DNA of 64,000 nucleotides. It comes from Pseudoips prasinana (Eukaryota > Arthropoda > Insecta > Lepidoptera > Nolidae). The stretch lies in the NCBI GenBank assembly GCA_951640165.1, contig OX621238.1, positions 25,754,001 to 25,818,000 of the forward strand, written 5' to 3'. Each line of letters starts with the position of its first letter. Position 1 is the stretch's first letter. This document shows positions 10,658-20,664 of this stretch, one piece after another. Position numbers and translations under genes: made by a program. A model generated the notes under the pieces. That model did no database searches and had not been told where the DNA came from. It saw only the letters and a program-made list of their open reading frames with translations.

Positions 10658-12013
10658 TTATAACTGGGGGGTTTCTGCTAACAATTTGCGAAGTAAATGC
10701 TCACGAACTTTTCTTTTAAATGAGATGCGACTCTTGGCCATCCTGATTTCGAGAGGTAAAGCATTCCACTGAAGAATTGACTGTATAAAGAAAGAAGAGT
10801 GAAGGAAGTCAGAGCGGTGAGATGGACATTGGAGAAGACGATTGTGTGAAGAGCGAAGATTTTTAGAATGGTTAGTGAAAAGATATTGAAAGTGGTGAGA
10901 TAAGTAAGATGGAGAAGAAGAGTCAAGAATAGAATATAAGGTGGTTAGTGCTCGTAATGATCGTCGTTCGCGGATCGGTAACCATTGCAGTTGGGATCGA
11001 TAAGAAGAGACGTGGTCATACTTACGAAGATTGAAAATGAACCGAATGCAGTTATTCAGAAGTCTATCGAGTTTATTGAGGTGATCTGCATTCAGGTCAA
11101 AGTAGCAAACATCACCATAGTCGACTATAGGAAATATTAAGGCCTGCACGAGCATTACCTTAGTTTTTATTGGTAGAAAATTTTTAAGACGGTAGAGATA
11201 CCGCAATACGCCTGTAACTCTTTGACTAACACTTGCTATTTGTTTTTGCCAGCTTAATGAGGCATCAATGTTTAGTCCAAGGTTTTTCACATTTTGGCTT
11301 AAAGTTATGCACTTATGATCAAAGATTATTGATGGAAGATCACGTAGCTCAACCTTTGATAGTAATCGGGAGCTCCCCATTATGATGGCTTGACACTTTG
11401 TCGGGGTCACAGTTAAGCCAAAATTCTGAGACCAAACTTTTATCGCATCTAAGTCACGATTTATCTTAGCAATACCCTCAGCCAGTCCGTCAAATGTCGT
11501 TTGAACGTAAATCTGGACATCATCGGCATACAGATGATACGCACACTGAAGGTTATGAGTTATAAGATTTATGAAGATCGAAAATAAAAGAGGAGAGAGT
11601 ATACCGCCTTGTGGGACACCAGTATCGAGGTCACGCCAGTTTGAAAAGGACTCCCCGACGTAAACCGACTGTTGGCGCCCCCGAAGATAGGAGGAAAACC
11701 ATTCCAGAGCTTCATCAGAAACCATAAGATGGGAGAGAATAGATAATAGGATAACGTGACTGACGGTATTAAAGGCATTTGAAAAGTCGATCAAAACCAT
11801 AATGGTGATCATTGTATCCTCCATACCTGCCCTAATATCGCCAGTCACTTTAAGGAGAGCGGTGGTGGTACTGTGGCCCGGTCTAAATCCCGATTGAAAC
11901 GGGCTTATCAGTTGGTTGACAAGAACATAACTGGAGAGTTGTTCGTGTACACAGGACTCAAGTACCTTGGAGAGGAAAGGAAGAATAGAAATAGGACGGT
12001 AATGTTGCGTTGG
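10658..12013 (-). CDS. LINE reverse transcriptase, partial
   Basis: It encodes the reverse transcriptase of a non-LTR element, which copies element RNA at nicked chromosomal DNA. The frame is open from 12013 (after an in-frame TAA at 12014-12016) to a stop at 10658, about 451 residues. It begins within RT block 1 (HYRPISILPFLSKVLE), then SGFRPGHSTTTALL, LIDFSNAFNTVSH, GVPQGGILSPLLF and the catalytic YADD (about 11518-11530). A long thumb and C-terminal region follows (KNLGLNIDASLSW, IFPIVDYGDVCY). Endonuclease and upstream sequence are lost. No frameshift is seen inside the retained part, so the copy is fairly young. The clade is CR1/Jockey-like on motif style; I am not sure of the exact family. 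Confidence 0.88.
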   Translation of the reverse strand, partial: PTQHYRPISILPFLSKVLESCVHEQLSSYVLVNQLISPFQSGFRPGHSTTTALLKVTGDIRAGMEDTMITIMVLIDFSNAFNTVSHVILLSILSHLMVSDEALEWFSSYLRGRQQSVYVGESFSNWRDLDTGVPQGGILSPLLFSIFINLITHNLQCAYHLYADDVQIYVQTTFDGLAEGIAKINRDLDAIKVWSQNFGLTVTPTKCQAIIMGSSRLLSKVELRDLPSIIFDHKCITLSQNVKNLGLNIDASLSWQKQIASVSQRVTGVLRYLYRLKNFLPIKTKVMLVQALIFPIVDYGDVCYFDLNADHLNKLDRLLNNCIRFIFNLRKYDHVSSYRSQLQWLPIRERRSLRALTTLYSILDSSSPSYLSHHFQYLFTNHSKNLRSSHNRLLQCPSHRSDFLHSSFFIQSILQWNALPLEIRMAKSRISFKRKVREHLLRKLLAETPQL

Positions 12014-12040
12014 TTAAAGATAATTAAAAGCTGAAACCAT

Positions 12041-12727
12041 TTTTTTTGTTTTTGTTTCAATGGATTCCTATTCCGTTTTAAGCGACATTATTCAGTAGCT
12101 ACCATAACATTAAAACAACGTTAATATTTGCGATTCTCATAATTAGATATATTATTAAGATATACTTAAATTAGAATAATTTATGTTGTTATTATAATAA
12201 ATTTCTTCTCCGAAATTGAGTTTATTCTCAGTTAATTTGGTAATTATTTTTATGTTCAAAAGTGTGTAATATACAATTTAATTGAAATTGTTTTTTTTTG
12301 ACATGTTGAACAAGTATATACGATATCGATCTTCATAACAGAGTGCACGTTCCAATGTCTTTATACCCCTGTTGCATGGCTCTCTTGCAATTAGTTTCTG
12401 CTCAAAGCACGTCTACCACAGACCGAAGTCTATGATCCAAGCTAAACCAACGGAAAACAGATTTCCGGTATAAGTAAATCGCCGACAAAGTAAAGGAATG
12501 ATTCATAAACTCATTCAATGCGAATATTCTGTGCAAATATTATTTACTGGATGTTTACTAGCCGAGTAACAACTCTGGTATTAGTGAGTAGTCAGTTGTT
12601 ATTGCAAAATTAATACAGGATTCAAATAGGTATTTAGTGTAATAATGTTGCATATTTTATGAAACAATGTTCCGAATGGTACACGCTCTAGTATAAACAT
12701 AAGGCATTAGATACTTTTCTATGTGAT
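12041..12727. other. No recognisable feature
   Basis: Unassigned AT-rich DNA. Confidence 0.5.
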
Positions 12728-12880
12728 GTCGTTGTTCTAGCGATAACAAATTCAGCCTGAGATAATCACTTTGTTCCCGGGTTCAAAAAAAAAAGAATAA
12801 ATCTTTTTGGCCCGATCTGGGTTTTGAACCCGGGAACAAAGTGATTATCTCAGGAATAAGGAAATCTTCACAGACCGGAT
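12728..12880. repeat. Head-to-head SINE-C heads forming a 33-bp-arm hairpin
   Basis: The left side gttgttctagcgataac is the plus-strand SINE-C head. The right side (ctttttggcccgatctgg and onward) is the same head inverted. Perfect 33-bp arms lie at 12756-12788 and 12822-12854, with a 33-base loop. The SINE body is missing. Confidence 0.8.
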
Positions 12881-13852
12881 ATTAAGAATTAGCGGTGTGG
12901 TGAATTGTAATAATTGTGATATAAATATACCTACCTACCTATAGCCATGTTATCGACTTTAGCCGAATATTTAGTGCTATTTGCGTTGAATTTGGCCAAA
13001 CATTTTGTATTACATACTGTCCAAACTCCTGACAGTATTATGTTTTTGGATATTCTGGTCTAGGATATGACGCGGTGAAAGGCGTGCGACCAGGTATGTT
13101 CTTCAGCGGCTTTATGAATGACCGTTTGACTTCTAAAACGTATGTCTAGCTTTATACAGGGTAAAGTCCAGCTTTGTACTTTAGATCCTGGAAACTCTAA
13201 CTACGTATGCGTCAAATACATAATGAAATGGCGTTTTTAAATTATTTAAATTTTAAAACTAAGTATAAAATATATGTTTAAGTTTTTGCTTTGTTATGTA
13301 TAGTTCATTTCATTTAATATTTTTTTTGTACGTATCGCTATTATATACCTAACTTATGTGCATACTTATGCCTTAATAAGTTGTGCATTCAATGATATTA
13401 CTTACATTAATTACCTAAATCTCAGAAATAGTATAACAATATAGCTACTGCTTGTCCATATGATTAATTATTACCGTATCTGACAGCCACAGCCGCGGGC
13501 AAAACCTAGTGAATAATTAAAATAAAGACTCAGCCACTTTTCTTTCAATCCTCTATTTGTATCAAAAGCTAACCTTTTATGTCAGAATGTTGATTTTGAA
13601 TGAACATCAAAAACGTATTTTAAAGTAAATGAAGTCACTCAATGGAGAGCTTTCTTGTACAGAAATAAACGCATTTCACTTCGTTAATGTGATTAAATTT
13701 CGTGAATTTGGTACAAAATTAAATGTCTAATAGATAGGCTTCCTTTTAATACGTGAGGTTTAATAAAGAAATCGGAGGGCTTCAAAGCATACTTACAATT
13801 AATATGGAGTAGGCTTTTTTAAAATAGCTAGCTGCACCCTGCGGAGTTACCA
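12881..13852. other. No recognisable feature
   Basis: AT-rich unassigned DNA. Confidence 0.5.
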
Positions 13853-14092
13853 GACGGGCCCGTTAGCATGTTTGGTAGATACTTGCTTTTCACGCCGCAA
13901 GACGTGGGTTCGATTCCCAAGTAGAGCAGAAATTTGTGTGCATGCACATGTCTTTTTTTCCTGAGTTCGGATGTAATAATCTGTGTAAGTATGTACAAAA
14001 GAAAAGTAGTATATCAGTTATCTGGTTTCCATAATACAAGCTCTGCTCAGTTTGAGATCTAATGGCCGTGTGTGAATAATGTCCCAGGATAT
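13853..14092 (+). repeat. SINE-B, near full length
   Basis: It runs from gacgggcccgttagcatgtt through the B box (gtgggttcgattccca) and catgcacatgtc to aataatgtcccaggata. It is tRNA-derived. Confidence 0.85.
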
Positions 14093-14298
14093 ATTATTTA
14101 GCACTATATTTATAGCTTTTATGATAATTCAGTGTATAACCTATCTCTATTCTTTTAGTTTTATTCAAATCCATTTAGCTGTTTTTGTGTAGGTAATAAC
14201 AAATATCCAAATGTAGGTTAGATCTATCTAGCTCGCTCTTGAGTACGTTACAATTGTTGTTGTCTCCTTGAAAAAGAACTTGGAAGAGGGTTTAATAG

Positions 14299-14622
14299 AC
14301 TGCACGTGTGGCGCTGTGAGGAAGGCAGTCGCTTCAGGTTCGATCTCCGCGTAGAATAACTATTTGTGTCACCCATAAATAGTTGTTCTGAGTTTGGATG
14401 TATTTACTTTGTGTCAGTCAATTGTATGTTAGTAAAGTACAGACGCCAGCACATCCAGCTACCCCAATCAGTCGAATTTCTTTTATACATTTTCAACTTT
14501 ATCACAAAAGCATAAGGTTCACTTTCAATTGGTTGGGGTAGCTTGATGTGCTGGCGTATGTACCTCGCGGCATATGTAGATATTAATTTTGTGGGTGCGG
14601 GCGTGGTCTTTTAAAAAGAAAA
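14299..14622 (+). repeat. SINE-A interrupted by a MITE
   Basis: The SINE-A head (ctgcacgtgtggcgctg) and middle run to gtaaagta, are broken by the MITE at 14440-14560, and resume at cctcgcggc through gcgggcgtggtctttt to poly(A). Comparison with intact copies shows the unoccupied site was gtaaagtaccccgcg. Confidence 0.85.
14440..14560. mobile_element. MITE, Tc1/mariner-like, 121 bp
   Basis: Terminal inverted repeats read cagacgccagcacatccagc at the left and, complemented, catacgccagcacatcaagc at the right. TA flanks it at 14438-14439 and 14561-14562. It is non-coding. Related 135-bp copies lie at 38449-38583 and 41202-41336. Confidence 0.88.
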
Positions 14623-14904
14623 AAAAATTGCAATATAGTACAAGTTCTGCACTTGTGCCTTTTATGCTAAGAGAATATATTTATTAAATAATAAGGCCAA
14701 AGTGGGGTGTACACATTTTGTTTTTATAGGAATATCAAATAATACCATTCAATTTAACGGTCCGGAAAAAAAGCTGAGCTATTTTTGGTCCGACACTGAA
14801 ATTAATTATAAAGAAGTTAAACAATGTTAGATTTTCACTTCCTTTCTATGCAAAAATAGTAAAAAAGGTGAAATGTCCTCATGGTCGAATCATGTTCATG
14901 GCGC
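14623..14904. other. No recognisable feature
   Basis: Unassigned AT-rich DNA. Confidence 0.4.
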
Positions 14905-15060
14905 ATCTCCGCGGAATATATTAAAATGCACTAGCACGTGCGCAAACATTGTTACACTTTCTGTTCCCTAGCCGATACGTTTGAAAAGATGTTAGGTACA
15001 GGACCGACGGCTTCACCTGCGGAGACGATGCTGAGAAAAATCCCAAAATATATTGCACCT
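14905..15060 (-). repeat. SINE-C, degenerate body fragment
   Basis: Minus-strand similarity to the SINE-C body includes gcacgtgcgcaaaca, ttaggtacaggaccgacggc, then ttcacc and gatgctgaga. The head is lost and several internal deletions are visible. Confidence 0.6.
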
Positions 15061-15401
15061 ACACACAAAACGAAATCCGTCTCCACATTAGCCAACCCCG
15101 GTGGCCCACAGACCGCCATTCACTAGGCATCTCCTGAGAAATCACGGGAGGTTTCTGCTCCCCACTCGCCCAACTGAATACATAGGCTATTGTAAGCCAC
15201 ATTACTGAACATCCTGTACATACGTACACCGAGAATTCCCAAATATATATTTCAATTCCGAGAACCATTTTCCTTGTACCTATAAAAGTTACTGAAACCA
15301 CTTATATAAAACATGTAAAGTGAAAATAAAAGAAAATAGTAAATTGTGAACGGGTGAAATGGGGTGAATAGCGAGGGGACAACATTCATACATAATTTAA
15401 A
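15061..15401. other. No recognisable feature
   Basis: Unassigned DNA up to the LINE target duplication. Confidence 0.4.
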
Positions 15402-15475
15402 GTTTAAATTCTATTCATCCTGTTTTAGAGTACTTATGTATTGAATTACTAATCTCAAAATTGAATTACTACCTG
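15402..15475. repeat. Left copy of 74-bp LINE target duplication
   Basis: It matches 17839-17912 at 73 of 74 bases (aaaattg here, aatattg there) and abuts the LINE 3' end. A duplication this long is at the upper end of what target-primed reverse transcription produces. Confidence 0.88.
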
Positions 15476-15663
15476 AAATCAGAAATCATTTATTTGCTTA
15501 GAATATAGGTTACATAACAAGATATATTGGCCACAGTTTTGTGAACAAGCCATATTCTACCTATTACAGGCATGCAAATATTAAAACAATAGTGAATACA
15601 ATTTAAATCTAAAAAATAATAAAATAAGCAATGTCAAGTATATGAATTAATTTACCTAGATAC

Positions 15664-15773
15664 AAATGTCATATATTCATTTATTGTATAAAAGCAATTT
15701 GTTACCAACCATGTCCGAAGTTTTGTCTTAAAATACCTAAAAGGCAGTACTCTAATGTCTCTTGGCAATATTA
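15664..15773 (-). pseudogene. LINE ORF C-terminal end, beyond mariner-2
   Basis: In one minus-strand frame this reads LPRDIRVLPFRYFKTKLRTW and continues to a stop near 15664, typical of the last residues of Jockey/CR1-type LINE proteins. Its frame does not match that of the piece at 17066-17797 across the insertion point, so the LINE carried a small frameshift as well as the mariner. Confidence 0.65.
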
Positions 15774-15775
15774 TA

Positions 15776-17063
15776 TTAGGTCTTTACCTATGAAATTGCC
15801 GTTCTGCAGTACTGGCCATTTCAAATCAAAATAATTTTTGTTTGGCTAAGAATTCTAATTTCAAATTAATTTTATTTTAAAAACATGGATTCTTTTTTCC
15901 AAAAGTAGTCATTTCTTTATTGATTAGTGTTACATTTTCATCGCATTTCAATCTTTTTCGTCATCATGGATACGTTAAAAATTCGAGTAATTATGGAATA
16001 TGAGTACCGTCGTGGCAGCAACGCGGCACAAGCGGCACGCAACATCAACGACGTTTACGGAGCTAACACTACAAACCAACGCACCACCTGTTATTGGTTT
16101 GCTCGCTTCCGTTCTGGAAATTTCGACCTGAAAAATGAACCTCGCGGTCGTCCGAAGACTTTGGTCGACAATGACGAATTAAAGGCGGTTGTGGAAGCTG
16201 ATGATACACAATCTACGGCTGAATTAGCAGCAGCTTTCGACGTTAGCGTCAAAACAATATTGGTCCATTTGCGTCAAATTGGCAAGGTAAAAAAGCTTGA
16301 CAAATGGGTGCCCCACGAACTCAATGATCGCCAGCGCGAAGTACGCGTCGAGACGTGCCTTGCACTGCTCAACAGACACACAAATGAAGGAATTTTGAAC
16401 CGCATTGTTACCTGCGATGAAAAATGGATTCTGTTTGATAACCGCAAGCGCTCAGCAAGTTGGTTGGATCCTGGTTCAGCACCTAAACAATGCCCTAAAC
16501 GAAAACTTACCCCTAGAAAAGTGATGGTCACTGTTTGGTGGTCTAGCGCCGGTGTGATTCATCACAGCTTCTTACCAAACGGGGTGAGCATTACTGCAGA
16601 TGTGTACTGTGAAGAACTGAGCACAATGATGGAGAAGCTGGCGCATCTCCAACCAGCATTGGTCAATCGCTCGTCTCCGCTGCTCCTGCACGACAACGCG
16701 CGACCTCATACTGCACAGCAGACGGTCTCCAAGTTGCAAGAACTGGGGTTGGAAGCTCTCCGTCATCCGCCCTACTCACCAGACCTTGCGCCTACAGACT
16801 ACTACTTTTTCCAGAATTTGGATAACTTCTTGGCGGGAAAAAAATTCAATACCCGAGAGGCAGTACAAAATGCCTTTGAAGAATTTGTTGCCTCCCGTCC
16901 AGCTGATTTCTTTAAGAAGGGCATCAATAAACTGCCACTGCGATGGCAAAGATGCATTGATTGCATGGGTGATTACTTCGATTAATACAAATAAAAAAAT
17001 TCATGAAAAAAATTCGTTTAAATTTTTTCATACAAAACGGCAATTTCATAGGTAAAGACCTAT
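15776..17063 (+). mobile_element. Mariner-2, complete Tc1/mariner element
   Basis: A 1,288-bp element with the same ends as mariner-1 and TA duplications at 15774-15775 and 17064-17065. It is inserted inside the LINE and points against it. Confidence 0.97.
15966..16985 (+). CDS. Mariner transposase, second intact copy
   Basis: It has 339 residues and the same D,D34D triad as the copy at 6435-7454. I find two base differences in the whole element: C to A at 16376 (Ser137 to Arg) and a silent T to C at 16589. Residue 137 lies just before the first catalytic Asp and outside the triad, so the effect is unknown. Start chosen as for mariner-1. It has no stops or shifts. Confidence 0.95.
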   Translation: MDTLKIRVIMEYEYRRGSNAAQAARNINDVYGANTTNQRTTCYWFARFRSGNFDLKNEPRGRPKTLVDNDELKAVVEADDTQSTAELAAAFDVSVKTILVHLRQIGKVKKLDKWVPHELNDRQREVRVETCLALLNRHTNEGILNRIVTCDEKWILFDNRKRSASWLDPGSAPKQCPKRKLTPRKVMVTVWWSSAGVIHHSFLPNGVSITADVYCEELSTMMEKLAHLQPALVNRSSPLLLHDNARPHTAQQTVSKLQELGLEALRHPPYSPDLAPTDYYFFQNLDNFLAGKKFNTREAVQNAFEEFVASRPADFFKKGINKLPLRWQRCIDCMGDYFD

Positions 17064-17065
17064 TA

Positions 17066-17797
17066 TAAAGTTATACACATATGATACACGTTCTTTTTGT
17101 TTTGAGTCGTTCTGCAGTACGAAACTACTAATTTTGTAGGATCTCTCGATCTGTCACTACCCTCCTTCTTAGTTTTAAAAAGATCACTATTTTTTCTTAC
17201 AAATAATGGTATTTCAAAAATGTACATCGATATTAGTGTTAACCTGTTCAATTTTTTAAATAAGGGTCTACATGAATCAAATGGGCCTGCACGACAAATG
17301 GCACGTATACACTTTTTTTGAACAATGAAAGCTTTATTAATGTCTGTTGAAGTTCCCCATATAATGAGACCATACCTTAAAATGGATTCAACGTAACCGC
17401 TGTAGGCTATACGTGCAGTGTGTTCATCTGATACGTTGCGTAATTTTTTTAATGCAAATTCAAATCTATTTAATTTATTACAAATACCATTAATGTGTTC
17501 TTTCCAATGGCAAAAATGGTCTAAGGTGATACCTAAAAATTTTGTATTATTCGTTTGTGTTATGGTTTGGTACCCTATCTTAACATTAATATTATAATCT
17601 TTGGAATTGTATGTTCGAAATTTAATGTATTTAGTTTTTGCTATATTTGCATATAAATTATTTGAGTGCAGCCAGTCTAAGACGGTCTGTACTGTTTTAC
17701 TTATTTTCGAGTCATATGATATCTGCCTATCATCATTGGGCACTATTACCGATAGGTCGTCCGCGAAGAGGACACTTTTAACTGTAATACTCTTCAT
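17066..17797 (-). pseudogene. LINE reverse transcriptase C-terminal part, cut by mariner-2
   Basis: The minus-strand frame begins just before the catalytic box (LFADDLSVIV) and continues through LDWLHSNNLYANIAKTKYI, KFLGITLDHFCHW, YSGYVESILRYGLIIWG and FIVQKKCIRAICRAG. These are the late RT and thumb blocks of a Jockey/CR1-type LINE. The frame ends artificially at a TAA whose last base belongs to mariner-2. Upstream, an in-frame stop and what looks like a frameshift precede the ATG at 17797, and the element is truncated by 17838. Confidence 0.85.
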
Positions 17798-17838
17798 TTA
17801 ATAAGGTAATTAAAACATCAGTTAGGGTACTAAATGAT

Positions 17839-17912
17839 GTTTAAATTCTATTCATCCTGTTTTAGAGTACTTATGTATTGAATTACTAATCTCAATATTG
17901 AATTACTACCTG
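17839..17912. repeat. Right copy of 74-bp LINE target duplication
   Basis: Direct duplicate of 15402-15475, at the 5' truncation point of the LINE. Confidence 0.88.
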
Positions 17913-18034
17913 TAATACTTGTCTTACCCTAAATGATTTTTAATTCATTAATGATTTATATCACTATGACAACCGTAATAATATATCGACTTATAACAAA
18001 GTTAAAATGATTTATTCTACTGTAAGTCCCGTTC

Positions 18035-18190
18035 TGTTACAATCGGGACCGACAGCTTAACGTGCCCTCCGAAGCACGGAGACGCTCGAAATTGAAAACA
18101 CTTTGGTGGTCACCCATTTATGGGCTGACCGCGAGCCTAGTTGCTTAACTTCACCGATCACATACGGACCGGTGAGAGCATCTAGCTATG
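18035..18190 (-). repeat. 5S-rRNA-derived SINE, copy 1
   Basis: Minus-strand bases from 18180 to about 18104 read gatcggtgaagttaagcaac, then ggctcgcggtcag and aaatgggtgacc. This matches the internal promoter region of 5S rRNA (A box aagttaagcaac, C box gatgggtgacc). Downstream it carries gtgcttcggagggcacg and gctgtcggtcc, a body segment also found in tRNA-headed SINE-C. It is not a functional 5S gene because the 3' third and terminator are replaced. Confidence 0.8.
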
Positions 18191-18987
18191 ATTTTGCTGC
18201 TGACCGCTGTGACGATTATCCGTCTAAGATAATATTAATCAGGTAGCTATAAAAAAATCCTGCTATACATATGAACATTGAAATTCTAAAACCATTTCTA
18301 ATACTTAGGATTCTACTAGGAATAAATTCTACAAAGAGCATATCTAAAGCTTTGTAGGTTACAGTACATTGATACTTTGAAGTAGGGTAACCATTTTCTA
18401 TGGGTAAAATGAAGGAGTAAATAATACAATATAGTATTATCCATGTCATAGCACAAAGCTGCGAGCATGTCAACTAAAGGCAGATGACATTTTGTTAAGT
18501 TGAAATTGAGAATTTGAAGAATACATAGTAGTATAAATCTAATCTTATCTTATCTTAACTAATCTTTTTTAGTACAAATCTTAAAAAAAAAAAAAAAATA
18601 GAATACATATAAATTCATTGGTGAAATCAAACGGTGGTAACGTTCACGCTGTTGAATAAACAGAACAAATGCATTATAATATAATATCAAACGTGTTAGT
18701 ATCCACAAAAAGGATTAAGACTAATATACCATTAAAGAAGAATTTCAAAAATTTGTGATGTTTACAATTTTTTGGCCAATGTTAGTTTAAGTAGATATAT
18801 GAAAAAATATCATATGCCCACTTGACAATGTTTTTGAAAAACTTATTGATCCCAAAGTACGATTTAACTGCTTTTCCTATTTAGAAAACTATTGACAGTT
18901 TTAAAAATGATTAGAACAAAAGCATTTCGAAGATAAACCGAATTAATTGGTATTATTAATATCTTTTGTTAAATTTATCATTATTGT
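18191..18987. other. No recognisable feature
   Basis: AT-rich unassigned DNA. Includes a 16-base A run near 18583. Confidence 0.5.
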
Positions 18988-19392
18988 GCCTGACTGCCTC
19001 GTTGATCTAGCGATAGCGTGTTCAACCGCAGATAACGAGGTATTGGCTCCAAATCCCGGGTCGGGCCAAAAGTGTTTTTTTTTTGGGAATTATCTGTTAA
19101 AAGAAAAGTTTCTCAGCATCAGCCCGAAGTCTTGGAGTTGGGGGGGGGGATTATACGCAACGGGCGTATAATACCCCCAACTTCCAGACTTCTCCTCGGA
19201 GAGTAGCGTAATGCCGTCGGTCCTGTACCTGACCTCTTTCCGGTCGTGTCACTAGGCGTCCCATCGGATCATGAGAGGGATGGAATAGAAAGTGCCCCTG
19301 TGTTTACGCACACACTTATCCACTATAATATGTCCCGCGCAAATGGCTAATCTCTATTGAGACTGCTGTGGCCGAAATTCAGGCCAGGAGGA
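18988..19392 (+). repeat. SINE-C with internal inverted duplication
   Basis: The tRNA-like head reads ctcgttgatctagcgatagc and a B-box remnant ccaaatcccgggtcg follows. The body ends with ggccgaaattc. At 19126-19192 the normal stretch gaagtctggaagttgg is followed by an inverted copy, forming an imperfect hairpin of about 30-bp arms not seen in other copies. Confidence 0.85.
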
Positions 19393-19444
19393 CAATATTG
19401 TACCTATCGCATATCATTTCAATTAAAAATGTAAAAGAAGGTAT

Positions 19445-19515
19445 ATATCCATTGTGATGGGTACAAATCCATTGTGGAAATATTTTGGGGAGGTCTTAGA
19501 CCAGCAGTGGACATC
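19445..19515 (+). mobile_element. RTE-type LINE 3' end fragment
   Basis: It reads ccattgtggaaatattttgg, then ggaggtcttagaccagcagt and gga, the stretch just before the triplet tail in other RTE copies. The usual continuation (cgtctttcggctgatgatg) is replaced by an inverted copy of itself. Confidence 0.6.
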
Positions 19516-19543
19516 CACTGCTGGTCTAAGACCTCCCCAAAAT
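19482..19543. repeat. 62-bp palindrome, 30-bp perfect arms
   Basis: Perfect 30-base arms with a 2-base centre. It comprises the RTE 3' end and its exact inverted copy. Confidence 0.92.
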
Positions 19544-19545
19544 AA

Positions 19546-19764
19546 CGCAGCTTAACGCAAAGCGCCTACCCCGGATTGGTAGATGGTGCCGGTTCGAGAC
19601 CCGCCGGATGATTAAATTTATGATTTCCCATTTTTGAGATTAGATTAACGCTATGCATTGCGAATAATGCTATAAAATTCAAATTTAACTAAACTAACTA
19701 CCTGAAGTCAAAGGCAGCTCAATATCTATCTTACTAATCTTAGAGACGGGGTCAAAATGTTAAT
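19546..19764 (+). repeat. SINE-F-like repeat, copy 1
   Basis: It reads gcagcttaacgcaaagcgcc, a tRNA-like B box ggttcgagacc, then taaatttatgatttcccatt and a unique body to gttaattaagtaaa. It is nearly identical to 20228-20454 and related inverted to 20004-20170. Confidence 0.75.
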
Positions 19765-20003
19765 TAAGTAAAATCTTTCAATATACATACATTTCCGTCA
19801 CAAGATATCGGTTAGATATTAGCGATTAAATGAACGAATATCACCTTAAGTCAAAATTACGTTAGTTAGTTAGTTAGTAATATTAGTATAATGTGTAGTC
19901 ATCACAACATTAAATTATGAAAATGACCTTCTTAGTACATTTAGATACAAACTAAAAAAATCTAATAAAATATTTGCACCCATAGCAATAATTTGGTACT
20001 AAA
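19765..20003. other. Spacer in SINE-F cluster
   Basis: AT-rich DNA between the direct and inverted copies. It includes gttagttagttagttag near 19862. Confidence 0.5.
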
Positions 20004-20170
20004 CTAACTCAAAAATGGGAAATCATAAATTTAATCGTCTGGCGGATCTTGAACCTGCCCCATCTACCAATACGGATCAGGCGCTCTGCGTTAAGCTACG
20101 AACGATACGCGCTGGCAGATCAAACTTAGGATTCCCTTGCTAACACCCTTCCGGAGGATCAGTCGGCCAT
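20004..20170 (-). repeat. SINE-F-like repeat, inverted copy
   Basis: From aaaaatgggaaatcataaat to taacacccttccgg. The B-box region (atcttgaacctgcc on this strand) is degenerate. A 15-base inverted pair (20145-20159 and 20206-20220, acccttccggaggat) links this copy to the next one. Confidence 0.75.
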
Positions 20171-20227
20171 GTTTCTAGTAAACAAAGACGATAGATAATA
20201 CCTACATCCTCCGGAAGGGTATATCGT

Positions 20228-20454
20228 TCGCAGCTTAACGCAAAGCGCCTACCCCGGATTGATAGATGGTGCCGGTTCGAGACCCGCCGGATGATTAAAT
20301 TTATGATTTCCCATTTTTGAGATTAGATTAACGCTATGCATTGCGAATAATGCTATAAAATTCAAATTTAACTAAACTAACTACCTGAAGCCAAAGGCAG
20401 CTCAATATCTATCTTACTAATCTTAGAGACGGGGTCAAAATGTTAATTAAGTAA
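20228..20454 (+). repeat. SINE-F-like repeat, copy 2
   Basis: Almost identical to 19546-19764 (differences include gattgatagatgg for gattggtagatgg and gaagcc for gaagtc). Confidence 0.78.
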
Positions 20455-20664
20455 ACTCTGTCTTATTCTACGAAATAAACGTCATTTATACGTAACCTGT
20501 TATAGTTTTAAGGACTAATTAATGTACGAGACCTAAGTGTAATTATTCTGTGCCTTCACTAACTCTGTAATCAGTGATTTTAAATGACTAGTCAATCAAG
20601 CGAAATGCCATCAAATTCATTTACGGATTGTTTTTAATATATAGTTTTTCCCTCAAAACTAATA

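Larger units (their letters stand above)
10326..12040 (-). mobile_element. 5'-truncated non-LTR retrotransposon (CR1/Jockey-like)
   Basis: A minus-strand LINE. The 3' end lies near 10326 (tail of ttatttattt type on the plus strand), the 3' UTR runs from there to 10657, and the reverse transcriptase reading frame extends to 12013. The UTR contains ggtacaaaggcggacttaat then gccc and a short tandem stretch at 10535-10632 of atactatact units. Only the RT core and C-terminal part remain. Endonuclease and ORF1 are absent, as expected for truncation during target-primed reverse transcription. Confidence 0.85.
15476..17838 (-). mobile_element. 5'-truncated LINE split by mariner-2
   Basis: Without mariner-2 and one TA copy, the LINE body is 1,073 bp on the minus strand. 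Its 3' end is at 15476 (plus-strand aaatcagaaatcatttattt, i.e. an aataaatgatttctg-type end). It is flanked by the 74-bp direct duplication. The right part (17064-17838) holds the YADD-like box and RT C-terminus. The left part (15476-15775) holds the last codons and the 3' UTR. Confidence 0.88.

Noticed and set aside
18104..18180. 5S rRNA gene
   Set aside because: Only the promoter half matches; the 3' part and terminator are absent, and a SINE body follows.
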